A DNA stretch of 41,094 nucleotides from assembly GCA_013388645.1 (NCBI GenBank), contig JACAEV010000229.1:1-41094 (forward strand), in the 5' to 3' direction. The translations under genes and the position numbers were made by a program. Numbering within the stretch: the stretch's first letter is position 1; each line of letters begins with the position of its first letter. Under the pieces are notes generated by a model. It was not told where the DNA came from and did not search any database. It worked only from the letters and a program-made list of their open reading frames with translations. The DNA comes from Syntrophaceae bacterium (lineage in GTDB: Bacteria > Desulfobacterota > BSN033 > UBA1163). This document shows, in pieces, positions 1-8,133 of this stretch.

Positions 1-169
1 GAAGTGCCCAGGCTAAGTCCATCTTGAGGTCATCGACATGTTCCTGGAGTTTTCTCCGTTGCCACTTGCTTCTGGCTTGTTGCAATCGCTTCCGAGCGCA
101 AAGATACTTTCCCTGCAGGTCCTTTAATATTTCTTGATTATTAGGTGATGCTGAATCTTGCCTACTCAT
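1..169 (-). CDS. Hypothetical protein, 3' part cut off by window edge
   Basis: The reading frame opens with ATG at 169-167 behind a strong AAGGAGGG ribosome site and stays open to the left edge, giving 56 visible residues. The sequence begins MSRQDSASPNNQEILKDL and continues as a lysine/arginine- and glutamine-rich helix-forming stretch (RKRLQQARSKWQRRKLQEH), which could be a short coiled coil. There is no signal peptide or membrane segment in the visible part. I do not recognise a family. It lies downstream of two other small minus-strand genes and may share their transcript. The strong ribosome site and the lack of stops argue that it is real; its function and full length are unknown. Confidence 0.55.
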   Translation of the reverse strand, partial: MSRQDSASPNNQEILKDLQGKYLCARKRLQQARSKWQRRKLQEHVDDLKMDLAWAL

Positions 170-349
170 GATCCCTCCTTATACATCCATACTCAGTATG
201 GTTCTTTCTCATATCCTGAATCTTCTCCGGCGGCTTGAACACGAGATGCTTCCTGCCCTTTCTGATTCATCTACCCTGAAAAAAGCCATGTGGATCACTT
301 TGGCCTTCTTTGCTTATAAAATCTTATTGCACAGAGCCTATATCGTAAA

Positions 350-535
350 TCATCCATTCTTTCTGTCCCAAGCCTCTTCTTTTTTCACCCACCCAAATCC
401 TCCGCATTGACTGCAAACCTTTACTCCTTTATCACCATCAAATAATTTGCCCGTGCCTCGGCAACCTGAACAAAGTATCATTTTATATTTCTCTGGGTTA
501 AAGCTTTTATGCAATTTTTCTTTTTTTATTCCCAT
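350..535 (-). CDS. Small DnaJ-type zinc-ribbon protein (61 aa)
   Basis: This 61-residue basic protein contains two CxxCxGxG motifs, CSGCRGTG (Cys22, Cys25) and CSQCGGFG (Cys41, Cys44). Together they can form one zinc site like half of the DnaJ cysteine-rich domain. There is no J domain, membrane segment or signal peptide. The ATG at 535 lies 10 bases after the stop of the upstream interrupted gene, and the ribosome site is weak, so translational coupling is likely. Proteins of this kind are usually annotated only as zinc-finger or hypothetical; a role in protein or RNA binding is inference. The motif itself is unambiguous. Confidence 0.6.
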   Translation of the reverse strand: MGIKKEKLHKSFNPEKYKMILCSGCRGTGKLFDGDKGVKVCSQCGGFGWVKKEEAWDRKNG

Positions 536-544
536 GACTATTTC

Positions 545-900
545 TCAAGAGTAATGGTAGGTCTCAATTAGCTCTCTATCATTCAATTTTCTTTGGTCCT
601 TATAGAAATTTACATCCCACGTTCTCATTTGCTCCCTTTCTTCGTGGGTTAAGGACATATAGTATTTGTAATCATCCATCACCCATAACCTGCCATAGAT
701 GCATTTTACATAATCGGTAGGCTCCGCATTGACCGGCAAGTGCCCCGCAAGCCCCGCCTTGTAGGCGGGGTCGAGGGGCGCAATATTAATGAAATTACCT
801 ATCCGGGAAGCCCTGCCCTGTGGGCGGGGAGCTTCAATAGACCTCGAAAGCCACAAGATGGGCACCAAAACAAATGGGTCATTGGTATGTCCACTTCCAT
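545..900 (-). pseudogene. Small zinc-ribbon gene interrupted by REP-like palindromes
   Basis: ATG at 900-898 follows an AAGGAGG ribosome site and reads MEVDIPMTHLFWCPSCGFRG, a zinc-knuckle start (Cys13, Cys16). The frame stops after 33 codons inside a GC-rich palindrome. The second half lies in another frame and reads from about 740 down to 545 (containing VKCIYGRLWVMDDYKYY and ending IETYHYS). The start-to-stop distance is not a multiple of three. The break coincides with two copies of a palindromic repeat (742-770 and 803-829), so the simplest reading is a gene of roughly 80-100 codons disrupted by repeat insertion. A continuous 136-codon frame across the region exists, but it reads through the ribosome site of the true start and is probably spurious. 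Confidence 0.5.
742..829. repeat. Pair of REP-like GC-rich palindromic repeats
   Basis: Two related hairpin units lie about 30 bp apart. One is at 742-770, with core CCCCGCCTTGTAGGCGGGG (arms CCCCGCCT and AGGCGGGG). The other is at 803-829, with core GCCCTGCCCTGTGGGCGGGG. On the minus strand they align as CCCGCC(C/T)ACA(A/G)GGC(A/G)GGGCTT. They resemble dispersed REP elements and are much richer in G+C than the AT-rich sequence around them. They sit inside a small zinc-ribbon gene and appear to have broken its frame. Confidence 0.6.
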
Positions 901-1024
901 AGAAAACCTCCTTTTTAATTTTTTGGGATTTTTGGTTAGACGATTTATTATACAAGAGGACCTACCCCAGGAAGTGTCATAGGTCTAAATAATTGATATT
1001 TAATTGGAATTAAAGGCTGGATTC

Positions 1025-1537
1025 CTAATAAATCTTGGCAATTTTCTGAGCCTCGGTTTTGATCAAATCCCGGAGGCTTTCGGGTTTAATGACCGTCACG
1101 GCGTCCCCGTCCTTTAATATCTCTCTCTTTATCTCTGAGAAATCGGAAACGGGGAAGCTTATTTCAAGAAAACCCTCTTTGATGGAATCGTAAAAAGTCG
1201 TCATTCCCGTGAAACTTGTCCTCGACAACGATCGGGGAACGGGAATCCAGGGAATTCTAACTACATGAAAATACTGGATTCCTGCATGCGCAGGAATGAC
1301 AGAAAATGGCCTTTCCAGACTTTTTACGAGATCATCATCTTTGAGAAGCTTTAACCTCTGATCTTTGTGCTGTATCTGGTCTTTGATCCACTTCGACTTC
1401 TCCGGTGTAAACCTGAGAGTCACCTCTTAGGTGGACTTGCCTTTGTAAAGGGCAATTGGGGTAATAGGTTGGATAATGTTATCCTGAGGATAGGTTCCTG
1501 AATTAAATCGTTTAAAAATCCAGGTTGATGATTTCAT
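1025..1537 (-). pseudogene. Decayed WYL-domain transcription regulator (C-terminal part)
   Basis: The last 130 codons look like the C-terminal extension of a WYL-domain regulator: VTLRFTPEKSKWIKDQ followed by HKDQ, then LEISFPVSDFSEIKREIL and VIKPESLRDLI near the end. The frame from GTG 1423 has no N-terminal helix-turn-helix. Immediately upstream an in-frame TAA (1427-1429) separates it from more matching-frame sequence, which reads from ATG 1537 through ITPIALYKGKST, as if a CAA codon had become TAA. A 142-bp inverted-repeat element (1188-1329) is inserted within the extension and read through in frame. Lack of the DNA-binding domain, the in-frame stop and the insertion all mark it as a pseudogene. 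The WYL call rests on motif resemblance. Confidence 0.5.
1188..1329. repeat. 142-bp MITE-like inverted-repeat element (VIPAHAGIQ type)
   Basis: The ends are a perfect 12-bp inverted repeat, TCGTAAAAAGTC at 1188-1199 and GACTTTTTACGA at 1318-1329. Inside are the hallmark sub-palindromes GTCATTCCCG...CGGGAATCCAG and CTGGATTCCTG...CAGGAATGAC. These translate as the familiar VIPAHAGIQ string found in many hypothetical proteins of this bacterial group. A second member of the family, with different outer ends, is at 9089-9186. There is no transposase within it, so it would be a non-autonomous element. No clear target duplication was found. Confidence 0.6.
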
Positions 1538-1605
1538 GTTGATGTTTTTATTAAAATGCATTTAAAATATTTATAAATATCAAAAAGGGACATCCGTTCA
1601 TTCCT

Positions 1606-2211
1606 GTGAAACCTACCTATCTAAATCCTATCCAAGAAATTTATCACCTCTGGGAACCCGTCTACCCATATTTAAGCCAGCAGATTTTTGAGCTCTTTAA
1701 CCGGAAAGATGGAGATATTTTGGAAATGGGACCTTTCAGTGGGCTCATATTCCATTTGAAGAAAAGGGATATAGGCAACTCTTTTTTAATTGCCGCCTTC
1801 CCACCTGGAATGGGAAATTTTTTCCGTGATGAGGCAAGAAAACAAAAAATGGAAGATAGGATTAGGGTAATGGAAACGGACCCAGCCCTGACCGGCATAG
1901 GAGAAAAAAAGATTGACCTCGCTATCTTCAGGGGAGCTTTTTTCTTTCCTTCACTTTTTAAAGTTAATTTTTCTGCCATCGATAGAGTTTTAAAAACAAA
2001 TGGGGTTGCATTGATTGGCGGAGGGTTTGGAAAATTCACTCCGGATTGGGTGATTGAGAATATTGGAAAGAGGTCACGGGATCTTAATCGCGAGATCGGC
2101 GAGATTGAGATAGATGAAGACGGACTGAGACACCAAATCCAATCTGAGGTCGTGCAAGGGAAGATGGAGGTCATCTCCGAGGGAGGACTATGGGTACTGA
2201 TGAGAAAGTAG
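1606..2211 (+). CDS. Putative class I SAM-dependent methyltransferase
   Basis: This is a 201-residue soluble protein. Residues around 38-47 (DILEMGPFSG) match methyltransferase motif I, the glycine-rich SAM-binding loop after the first strand. A later segment (KKIDLAIFRGAFFF) fits motif IV, and VLKTNGVALIGGGFGKF fits motif V/VI where the product strand is formed. The C-terminal third is acidic and helical. The start is GTG at 1606 with only a weak ribosome site upstream. A small-molecule methyltransferase is most likely, but the substrate cannot be told. It may be monocistronic, because the following 300 bases are AT-rich and hold a separate promoter candidate. Confidence 0.65.
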   Translation: MKPTYLNPIQEIYHLWEPVYPYLSQQIFELFNRKDGDILEMGPFSGLIFHLKKRDIGNSFLIAAFPPGMGNFFRDEARKQKMEDRIRVMETDPALTGIGEKKIDLAIFRGAFFFPSLFKVNFSAIDRVLKTNGVALIGGGFGKFTPDWVIENIGKRSRDLNREIGEIEIDEDGLRHQIQSEVVQGKMEVISEGGLWVLMRK

Positions 2212-2514
2212 TTTCCTTTTCGGAAATCTCGTCTCAAAGAACGATCCAATTTAACAAACGAAGTTACAAATCGAGATTTAAATAGTATAAAAAATTTTTA
2301 CTGATCCTTAAGTAAGCTAATTCACTCCTTAAATTTCCCCCTTTTTCAGAATAGACAAATTTTGTACATCCCCTGAATTTTTGTTCAACATTATCTGCCC
2401 ATAGGAAGAGAACTATTTGAAATTTAATGATAAAATTTTATTTATATCATGGCATATAAAATGCACCTATATTCTTTTTAATGCAAAAGAAAATGAAAGT
2501 TTTAGGAGGTAAAT
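2212..2514. other. AT-rich intergenic region with promoter candidate
   Basis: Just past the methyltransferase stop, TTTCC/GGAAA arms (about 2213-2226) form a weak hairpin without a U-run. The rest is very AT-rich and has no credible reading frame. The only specific signal is the -24/-12 type promoter candidate at 2450-2464, followed by a leader of about 40 bases and the AGGAGG ribosome site of the next gene. Confidence 0.5.
2450..2464 (+). promoter_or_regulatory. Candidate sigma-54 (-24/-12) promoter
   Basis: TGGCATATAAAATGC has the invariant GG (2451-2452) and GC (2463-2464) separated by exactly ten bases and matches TGGCAC-N5-TTGC closely. It lies 50 bases before the ATG of the double zinc-ribbon gene, which is a suitable distance. 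No enhancer site for an activator was identified, so this remains a pattern match. Confidence 0.35.
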
Positions 2515-3723
2515 ATGGTCATCTGCCCTCAATGTAATATGGAACACCAAGAAGGAGAGGAATTTTGTAGAAAATGCGGAAAATTCTTATTAACGGTTGA
2601 CGAGCCTCTTGGTGATGATCAAAATGATAAGATCAAACTGACCTGTCCCAAGTGCCAACTCCTTTACGCAAAAGGAAACTATTGCCGAAAATGTGGCTCT
2701 CTATTGATGCGTGGGACACCTCCTCAGGAAATGGAAACTCCACTTTCGGATAAACATTTAATTCAGAAAAGGTCAAAAGAATGGTTAAGGATATCCAGAG
2801 AAGAAAAGGAATTAAAAAACTGTATGGTCAAGTTGGAGGCCCAACGAGAAAAAATTTCAAATGAGGTTTTCCAACCCTTATTCACTCGATATAAAAATAA
2901 ATTGGAGTCCTTATGGCCTCTGCATCAGGAGGTCGAAGGGGAGCTTAAATCAATTCGAAAAAAAATAATGGATGAAATCGAGTTTCTCCAAAAAGAATTA
3001 AAACCTTTTCAAAAAAGATGGGAAGAGATTCAATCTCTTCATCGAACCGGGGCGATGACACAGGCCGATTTTACTCAAGACAAGAGGGAAATAAAAAAGG
3101 AAATTCAATCAAGGGAGAGGCACATAAAAAAGCATAGACACCTCCTCTCTCTCCTACCTAACCAAATGGGCGGAAAGATGGCCTCCAGTGGATTCAAAGA
3201 GAATCTCTTTAAACCTCTCCCGATAGCCGCATCGATCGTTTTGGTCATTCTGATGGGGGTAGGAGGATATTTTCATTTACAGGGCTACTCTTACCAAACC
3301 CGTAGCCCTCACCCAGAAGAAACATTCGCTCCACTCTCTCCTCCCTCTTCCACTCATGTCCAGACTTCTGCAGAAGCCAAAGAGGTAGAAAAGATTAAAT
3401 CCCTTTTTGAAGATATTAAAAAAGCCAATCTTCAGAAGAATATCGACCTCTTCATGTCTTGTTTCTCTCACGATTTTAAAGGGAAAGACGGAAAGCGATC
3501 CGATGCGCTCAAGATGTGGGAAAATTTTAATTATCTTGATCTCTCCTATGAATTGAAGAAAAAGAACATATTAGAAGACACCTCCTATATCCAATTAGAG
3601 TGGCTGGTTAAAACCTCTAAGAAAGGGAGCAGTAAAACTCAAGAAGACAAAACCTTGCTGGAGGTCACATTAAAAAGAGAAGACGGCTTATGGAAGATAA
3701 AAGAAATCAAACGCATCAGTTAA
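2515..3723 (+). CDS. Double zinc-ribbon, coiled-coil membrane protein with NTF2-like C-terminus
   Basis: This 402-residue protein starts at ATG behind TTTTAGGAGGTAAAT. The N-terminus has two Cys4 zinc ribbons (Cys4, 7, 18, 21 and Cys44, 47, 57, 60). Residues about 85-215 are a charged helical segment likely to form a coiled coil. A single membrane helix follows at about 236-254 (PIAASIVLVILMGVGGYF), then a proline/serine linker. Residues about 288-402 resemble a SnoaL/NTF2-like ligand-binding fold, ending LWKIKEIKRIS. This puts the ribbons in the cytoplasm and the C-terminal domain outside the membrane. It is followed 25 bases later by another zinc-ribbon membrane protein, so the two probably form an operon. 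The function is unknown; a sensing or scaffold role is inference. Confidence 0.7.
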   Translation: MVICPQCNMEHQEGEEFCRKCGKFLLTVDEPLGDDQNDKIKLTCPKCQLLYAKGNYCRKCGSLLMRGTPPQEMETPLSDKHLIQKRSKEWLRISREEKELKNCMVKLEAQREKISNEVFQPLFTRYKNKLESLWPLHQEVEGELKSIRKKIMDEIEFLQKELKPFQKRWEEIQSLHRTGAMTQADFTQDKREIKKEIQSRERHIKKHRHLLSLLPNQMGGKMASSGFKENLFKPLPIAASIVLVILMGVGGYFHLQGYSYQTRSPHPEETFAPLSPPSSTHVQTSAEAKEVEKIKSLFEDIKKANLQKNIDLFMSCFSHDFKGKDGKRSDALKMWENFNYLDLSYELKKKNILEDTSYIQLEWLVKTSKKGSSKTQEDKTLLEVTLKREDGLWKIKEIKRIS

Positions 3724-3748
3724 GGTTTTATTCCATCAGGGGGAATTT

Positions 3749-4231
3749 ATGTATTGTACAAATTGTGGTGCTGCCAATAAAGAGGAGGCAGAACTCTGTA
3801 TTAATTGCGGTGAGTCACTGAGTGAAGATCTGGGGGAAGAAAGTCTTCCGCAACAAAAAAAATCGAGTGACGTTTCGATTCTGAAGGAGGCCAATATCCT
3901 CCGGCCTCTTTTTGATTTTTCATTTGGGCAGCTTGCCAGCCCAAAAATAATGACCTTTCTTTATGGTCTCTCTATTTTATGGGCGGGCTTGATCGCCGTC
4001 TTTTTGGTCATCGTGGGATTTAATGTCTCAAGAGGACTCGGGATTTTTGCACTTTTCGTCGGAGCTCCTTTGACGTTCTTGATCATGGTGATTTATAGCA
4101 GGGTCTTCTTGGAAATGGTTTTGATCACTTTTCGTATAATGAATCAACAGACCACCCTTCAAGGCGATATGGGATTATATCATCAAGAGGACCATTCCGA
4201 ATCAAAAGATAGCATCCAATGGAATGTATAA
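3749..4231 (+). CDS. Zinc-ribbon DUF4282-like membrane protein
   Basis: This 160-residue protein has an N-terminal zinc ribbon (Cys3, Cys6, Cys17, Cys20; MYCTNCGAANKEEAELC). After a linker comes a DUF4282-like region: LFDFSFGQLASPKIMTFLYG, two membrane helices (about residues 66-120), and the characteristic end of the second helix YSRVFLEMVLITFRIMNQ. DUF4282 proteins are small bacterial membrane proteins of unknown function. The gene follows the double zinc-ribbon gene by 25 bases with a GGGGGAA ribosome site, and the shared N-terminal ribbon suggests they act together. The C-terminal tail is hydrophilic and acidic. Confidence 0.7.
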   Translation: MYCTNCGAANKEEAELCINCGESLSEDLGEESLPQQKKSSDVSILKEANILRPLFDFSFGQLASPKIMTFLYGLSILWAGLIAVFLVIVGFNVSRGLGIFALFVGAPLTFLIMVIYSRVFLEMVLITFRIMNQQTTLQGDMGLYHQEDHSESKDSIQWNV

Positions 4232-4375
4232 CTTCGTCGCGATCTCCAAAGATTCCACGATATCTTTTTAAACTCCCCTCACTTCATCTCTGTTCTACCG
4301 ATAGTGATTGCTCCGATAACAATGTTATCTCCTAATGAAATACCATCATTCACTATAGGGGAAGGAATAAAGCCT

Positions 4376-5032
4376 CTATGATCCTATCTCGAGTCTCAAT
4401 TTTCGAATCGTCTCCTCATAATCACCGGTTTTGAAGATCCCTGTGCCGACGACGAAGATATCTCCACCGGCCCTCGAGACCTCTCGGATGTTCTCGATTT
4501 TGATTCCCCCATCGACTTCGATCTCGAGTGGATAACGGTTTCGATCAGCGATCTTTCTTAATCTTTCGATTTTCTTCAGGGTGGAGGGAATAAACGATTG
4601 GCCACCAAATCCAGGATTGACGGACATGATCAAAACCAAATCAATCTGGTCGAGGACAGGGTAAAGCCTCGTTAATGGCGTAGCAGGCTTGAGCACCATG
4701 CCCGGCCTTACCCGCAACTGACGAATTTTCTTTATCATCTGTTTCAATCTTGGACATACTTCAACATGAACGGTGATCCAGTCGCTCCCCGCCTGGGCAA
4801 AAGTTTCAATATATCGGTGGGGCTCTTCAATCATCAAATGGACGTCAAGAGGGAGGGAGGTCATTTTTTTTAATCCCTGGACCACCAAAGGGCCGATTGT
4901 AAGATTGGGAACAAAATGTCCATCCATCACATCCACATGGATCACATCCGCTCCAGCCTTTTCAACCGCCCTGACCTCATCGCCGAGACGGCTGAAGTCT
5001 GCAGATAAAATCGAAGGTGCTATTTTTTTCAA
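4376..5032 (-). CDS. rpe: Ribulose-phosphate 3-epimerase
   Basis: This enzyme interconverts ribulose 5-phosphate and xylulose 5-phosphate in the pentose phosphate pathway. From the TTG at 5032, preceded by GGAGGAGGTCATC, the product is 218 residues, the normal length for the family. It opens with the usual IAPSILSADFSRL. Metal and catalytic residues are visible as IHVDVMDGHF (His32, Asp34), DVHLMI (His65) and EVDGGI (Asp174), with the phosphate loop VNPGFGGQSF. The frame is open further upstream to an ATG at 5194, but that extension has no family resemblance and the ribosome site fixes the TTG start. It is the last gene of the minus-strand housekeeping block, separated from rsmB by a plus-strand gene. 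Confidence 0.93.
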   Translation of the reverse strand: MKKIAPSILSADFSRLGDEVRAVEKAGADVIHVDVMDGHFVPNLTIGPLVVQGLKKMTSLPLDVHLMIEEPHRYIETFAQAGSDWITVHVEVCPRLKQMIKKIRQLRVRPGMVLKPATPLTRLYPVLDQIDLVLIMSVNPGFGGQSFIPSTLKKIERLRKIADRNRYPLEIEVDGGIKIENIREVSRAGGDIFVVGTGIFKTGDYEETIRKLRLEIGS

Positions 5033-5511
5033 GATGACCTCCTCCGTATATTCAAACGATGATTTCCTATCCAGTAGGGTCAGCTCCACGCCGCTTTTGT
5101 TTATATCTGATGGGTTGTGACAATTCAATAGAACTATATCAAAATTAAAATACGATGACAATCCGAAAGCGGACTGACCGTCGACCACCTTCATTGAAAT
5201 AGATTGTCGTAACGGTCAAATGGGCTGATGATGCATTTACGGAAGTGATGGACGGTCAAGAAACCGGGCCACCGCGCTTATCTTCGGCCTCTGAAGAGTC
5301 TTAAGGAGAGATCTTCAAGGGAGACCTTCAATGTAAAAATTAAGGGGAGCACAGAAACGGTAACTCGATGATCGAGAATTGTCCAATTTAAGAGGAGCGA
5401 AAATCTATAATTTTAAAAAAGTTATTGAATTTAAAGCAGTTATAAAGTAGCAGGGGATTGGCATTAAAGTTGCTTTTCGTTCGAAATAATCCATCCATCG
5501 GGGATAGGAAT
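5033..5511. other. Intergenic region between rpe and a small plus-strand gene
   Basis: About 480 bases with no convincing gene. The minus frame in front of rpe (5033-5194) and a short plus frame (about 5211-5309, containing VKWADDAFTEVMDGQETG) are both open, but they lack good start sites and recognisable motifs. The right part (5400-5457) is AT-rich, contains TATAAAGT near 5441, and may carry the promoter of the following small gene. Confidence 0.4.
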
Positions 5512-5745
5512 ATGGAAGATGGCGAATATTATGTGGTGGTTGATGAAAACCAAGACCCTAATGGCCCCATGTTGATCGTTGGCTATATATTAGATGGGAA
5601 AAGGGTCGAGATTTACAAAAACCGAGACACTTATATTGTCGTCAATATGAAAACAGAAAAATACCTCACCTGTATCAGTTATGAACATGCCCAGCATGTA
5701 TTTAAGGAATGTGTCAGAACACTCACCTCTGAAGGAAATGCATAA
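5512..5745 (+). CDS. Hypothetical small protein (77 aa)
   Basis: ATG at 5512 follows GGGGATAGGAAT, a better start than the TTG at 5458 in the same frame. The 77-residue product (MEDGEYYVVVDENQDPNGPM...) is soluble and mixed alpha/beta. It has alternating hydrophobic strands (MLIVGYILDGKRVEIY, TYIVVNM) and a helical C-terminus containing two Cys (YLTCISYEHAQHVFKECVR). No signal peptide or known family. It is encoded opposite to the surrounding housekeeping genes, between rpe and rsmB, so it has its own transcript. Its balanced composition and clean frame support a real protein of unknown role. Confidence 0.5.
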   Translation: MEDGEYYVVVDENQDPNGPMLIVGYILDGKRVEIYKNRDTYIVVNMKTEKYLTCISYEHAQHVFKECVRTLTSEGNA

Positions 5746-5789
5746 TCCCCTCCATCCCTCGGATTAAATGGGCAGCTCAGAAGAATCGA

Positions 5790-7184
5790 TCAATGAGATA
5801 AAGAGGAAAGGTTGCTCTCTTCTGACGGCCGATGGCTTTTGATCAATCTCGCAACAAAGAAACCATCCATCCCATCTTTTGGAGGAAAGCTTTTAAAATA
5901 TCGATTCTGGATAAAAGGCGAAAATTTATGGGGGAGGGTTTTATCGATTGCTTCCAAATGATATTCTGAATTTTTCTCCAAAAATTTTTCTACGACCTCC
6001 TCATTTTCTTCGCGAAAAATGGTACAGGTACTATAAAGTAGCACTCCTCTCTCTTTCACATAGGAAGCGAGATTGCTTAGGATCGCTAACTGGAGACCAC
6101 TCAGTCTCCTAATCTCCCTCTCCCCTTTTTTCCACTTTAAATCCGGATTTCTTCTAAGCGTCCCAAACCCGCTACAGGGTACATCTGCCAAGATCCGGTC
6201 AAACTTCACTCCCCGAGGGAACGGAAGGGGCTGGGTTGCATCTCCTCTGATTGTCTTGACTATTTTTATCCCCAACCTTTGACAAATCTCCTTGATCAAA
6301 TCTAATCTCCCTTTATGGATATCCAGGGCATAAATTTCTCCTCGATGTCCCATCCGCTGAGCGATATGGGTGGTTTTTCCACCCGGAGCAGCACACGCAT
6401 CGAGAATTCGTTCTCCTGGTTTTGGGTCTAAAATGGTCGTGACGAGTTGAGATGCTTCATCCTGAAGGATATAAAGTCCCTCTTTTATTAACGGAAGCTC
6501 TGAAGCGGGTGGAGGATTTTCTATAACCATCCCTTCTTCGGAATAATGGGTCGGATTTGTTTTGAGCCCTTTCTCTTTTAATTGATCAACGAGGTCTCTC
6601 GGACGAATCTTTAACGTGTTGATTCGAAGGGTACATGGGGAGATCTGGTTGTTGAACGTGCAGATTCTCATCGTTTCCTCAACCCCTACCTCCGTCACCC
6701 ATCTCTGAGTCAGCCAAAGGGGATGAGATTGAATGACAGAGATATGGAGGGCAGGATCGGAATCCATTTCCGGATAATGGATTTCATCTTTTCGTCTGAT
6801 GACAGAACGCAGTATCGCATTTACAAAACCCGCTCCCCCTTTTCCTCGGATCCGTTTTGCTAATTCGACAGACTCGTTCACTGCTGCTGAATCAGGAGTC
6901 CTCGACAAGAAAAGGATCTGATAAAGGCCGAGGCGTAGGATATAAAGTGTTTCTAACTCGATTTTATCAAAAGGAATGTTCGAGAATTGGCGGATCACCC
7001 AATCCAGTTTTTCCCGCCACCGTTGAATGCCATAGGTCAGTTCGGTGAGGAAAGAACGGTCGAGCGAAGTCAGATGTCGATAACGTTTGAAGGAGTGGCT
7101 AAGAAGATGATCGAGGGGAAGATCCGCTTCTTTCACGTTTTTCAGAATATCGAGGCAGATCGCCCTTGGAGTTTTTTCCCTCAA
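5790..7184 (-). CDS. rsmB: 16S rRNA m5C967 methyltransferase RsmB (Sun)
   Basis: RsmB methylates cytosine 967 of 16S rRNA using SAM. The 464-residue protein has the N-terminal NusB-like RNA-binding domain (about 1-135), then the Rossmann methyltransferase domain. This carries motif [14 protein letters not shown] (261-273), motif [21 protein letters not shown] with the releasing Cys337, and motif VI YSTCT with the nucleophile Cys387. The start is TTG at 7184, whose TTGA overlaps the htpX stop, with AGGAAGG just upstream, so it is translationally coupled to htpX. The last 15 residues ([13 protein letters not shown]) are a short hydrophilic tail beyond the usual end. Confidence 0.93.
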   Translation of the reverse strand: MREKTPRAICLDILKNVKEADLPLDHLLSHSFKRYRHLTSLDRSFLTELTYGIQRWREKLDWVIRQFSNIPFDKIELETLYILRLGLYQILFLSRTPDSAAVNESVELAKRIRGKGGAGFVNAILRSVIRRKDEIHYPEMDSDPALHISVIQSHPLWLTQRWVTEVGVEETMRICTFNNQISPCTLRINTLKIRPRDLVDQLKEKGLKTNPTHYSEEGMVIENPPPASELPLIKEGLYILQDEASQLVTTILDPKPGERILDACAAPGGKTTHIAQRMGHRGEIYALDIHKGRLDLIKEICQRLGIKIVKTIRGDATQPLPFPRGVKFDRILADVPCSGFGTLRRNPDLKWKKGEREIRRLSGLQLAILSNLASYVKERGVLLYSTCTIFREENEEVVEKFLEKNSEYHLEAIDKTLPHKFSPFIQNRYFKSFPPKDGMDGFFVARLIKSHRPSEESNLSSLSH

Positions 7185-8041
7185 AACCTTCCTGTCCTCG
7201 CCATCTCCTCGAGCCTTGCGATACGCTCTTCAATGGGTGGGTGAGTGCTGAAGAGAGAGAGAACTCCCCCTCCTCTTAATGGGTTGACAATAAACATATG
7301 GGCAGTGGAAGGGTTGGCTTCCATGGGAATTCGTTGGGCAGCTATTTCTAATTTTCTCAGAGCTCTTGCTAAGGAAAGGGGATGGACGAGATGGGCTCCC
7401 CCCTCATCGGCTAAGTATTCCCGAGAGCGGGAGATCGCCATTTGTATCAGCATGGCGGCGATAGAGGCGACCATGGTAAAAAGGAGAACAAAAAGGAAAT
7501 TTCCACCTCCCCCTCCTTCATCATCATCCGCTCGTCCTACGCCAAAGATCGCCCCCCAACGGGCCATCGAGGCCAGCATGCTGATCGCACCCGCCATGGT
7601 GGCTGCAACCGTGCTGATGAGGATATCTCGGTGTTTTATATGAGAGAGCTCATGACCGATGACTCCCATCAGCTCCTCTTTTGACAAAATTCGGAGAATA
7701 CCCGTTGTCACTGCGACTGCCGCATGCTCTGGATTTCTACCGGTTGCGAAAGCATTGGGGGTATCGTTGTCGATGATATAAACTTTGGGCATCGGAAGGC
7801 CGGCTTTGTTGACCAGCTCTCCAACCGTCTGGTAAAGTTCAGGGGCTTCCCCCTGTGTGATTTGTTTGGCTCCATACATACGAAGAACGATTTTGTCACT
7901 GAACCAGTACATCCCAAAATTCATCAGGCCTGCCAAGATAAAGGCATAAATCGCCCCACTTCTTCCTCCAATGAAAGTCCCTACTAATATGAAAATTCCT
8001 GTCAGAACCAACATCAGGATGAATGTTTTAAAATGATTCAT
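7181..8041 (-). CDS. htpX: Membrane zinc metalloprotease HtpX (M48B)
   Basis: HtpX is an inner-membrane protease that degrades misfolded membrane proteins. The 286-residue protein has two N-terminal membrane helices (about 7-45). The catalytic HELSHIKH motif is at 130-137 (zinc ligands His130 and His134, catalytic Glu131), followed by two more hydrophobic segments and [14 protein letters not shown], which supplies the third zinc ligand. The glycine-rich loop [13 protein letters not shown] lies between helices. ATG at 8041 has AAAGGAGGG 11 bases upstream. Its stop overlaps the rsmB start by four bases, and it shares a transcript with DUF116 upstream, about 90 bases away. Confidence 0.93.
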   Translation of the reverse strand: MNHFKTFILMLVLTGIFILVGTFIGGRSGAIYAFILAGLMNFGMYWFSDKIVLRMYGAKQITQGEAPELYQTVGELVNKAGLPMPKVYIIDNDTPNAFATGRNPEHAAVAVTTGILRILSKEELMGVIGHELSHIKHRDILISTVAATMAGAISMLASMARWGAIFGVGRADDDEGGGGGNFLFVLLFTMVASIAAMLIQMAISRSREYLADEGGAHLVHPLSLARALRKLEIAAQRIPMEANPSTAHMFIVNPLRGGGVLSLFSTHPPIEERIARLEEMARTGRF

Positions 8042-8133
8042 AGCTTCTTAACCCTCCTTTATTCGAAAAAAGTATAATCATTTCGGTCTGTATTGTCAAA
8101 TGGTGGATTCCTCCCTACTCTCCTATATCGTCC

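Noticed and set aside
168-410. 80-codon plus-strand frame at the left edge
   Set aside because: Its start lies across the ribosome site and start of the minus-strand gene, its 3' end runs antisense to the zinc-ribbon gene, and no ribosome site precedes it.
1662-2249. 195-codon frame antisense to the methyltransferase gene
   Set aside because: The plus-strand product has SAM-binding motifs; the antisense product is Ser/Pro-rich with no domain signature.
5033-5194. N-terminal extension of rpe to ATG 5194
   Set aside because: The extension has no similarity to Rpe, and the GGAGGAGG site places the start at TTG 5032, giving the normal family length.
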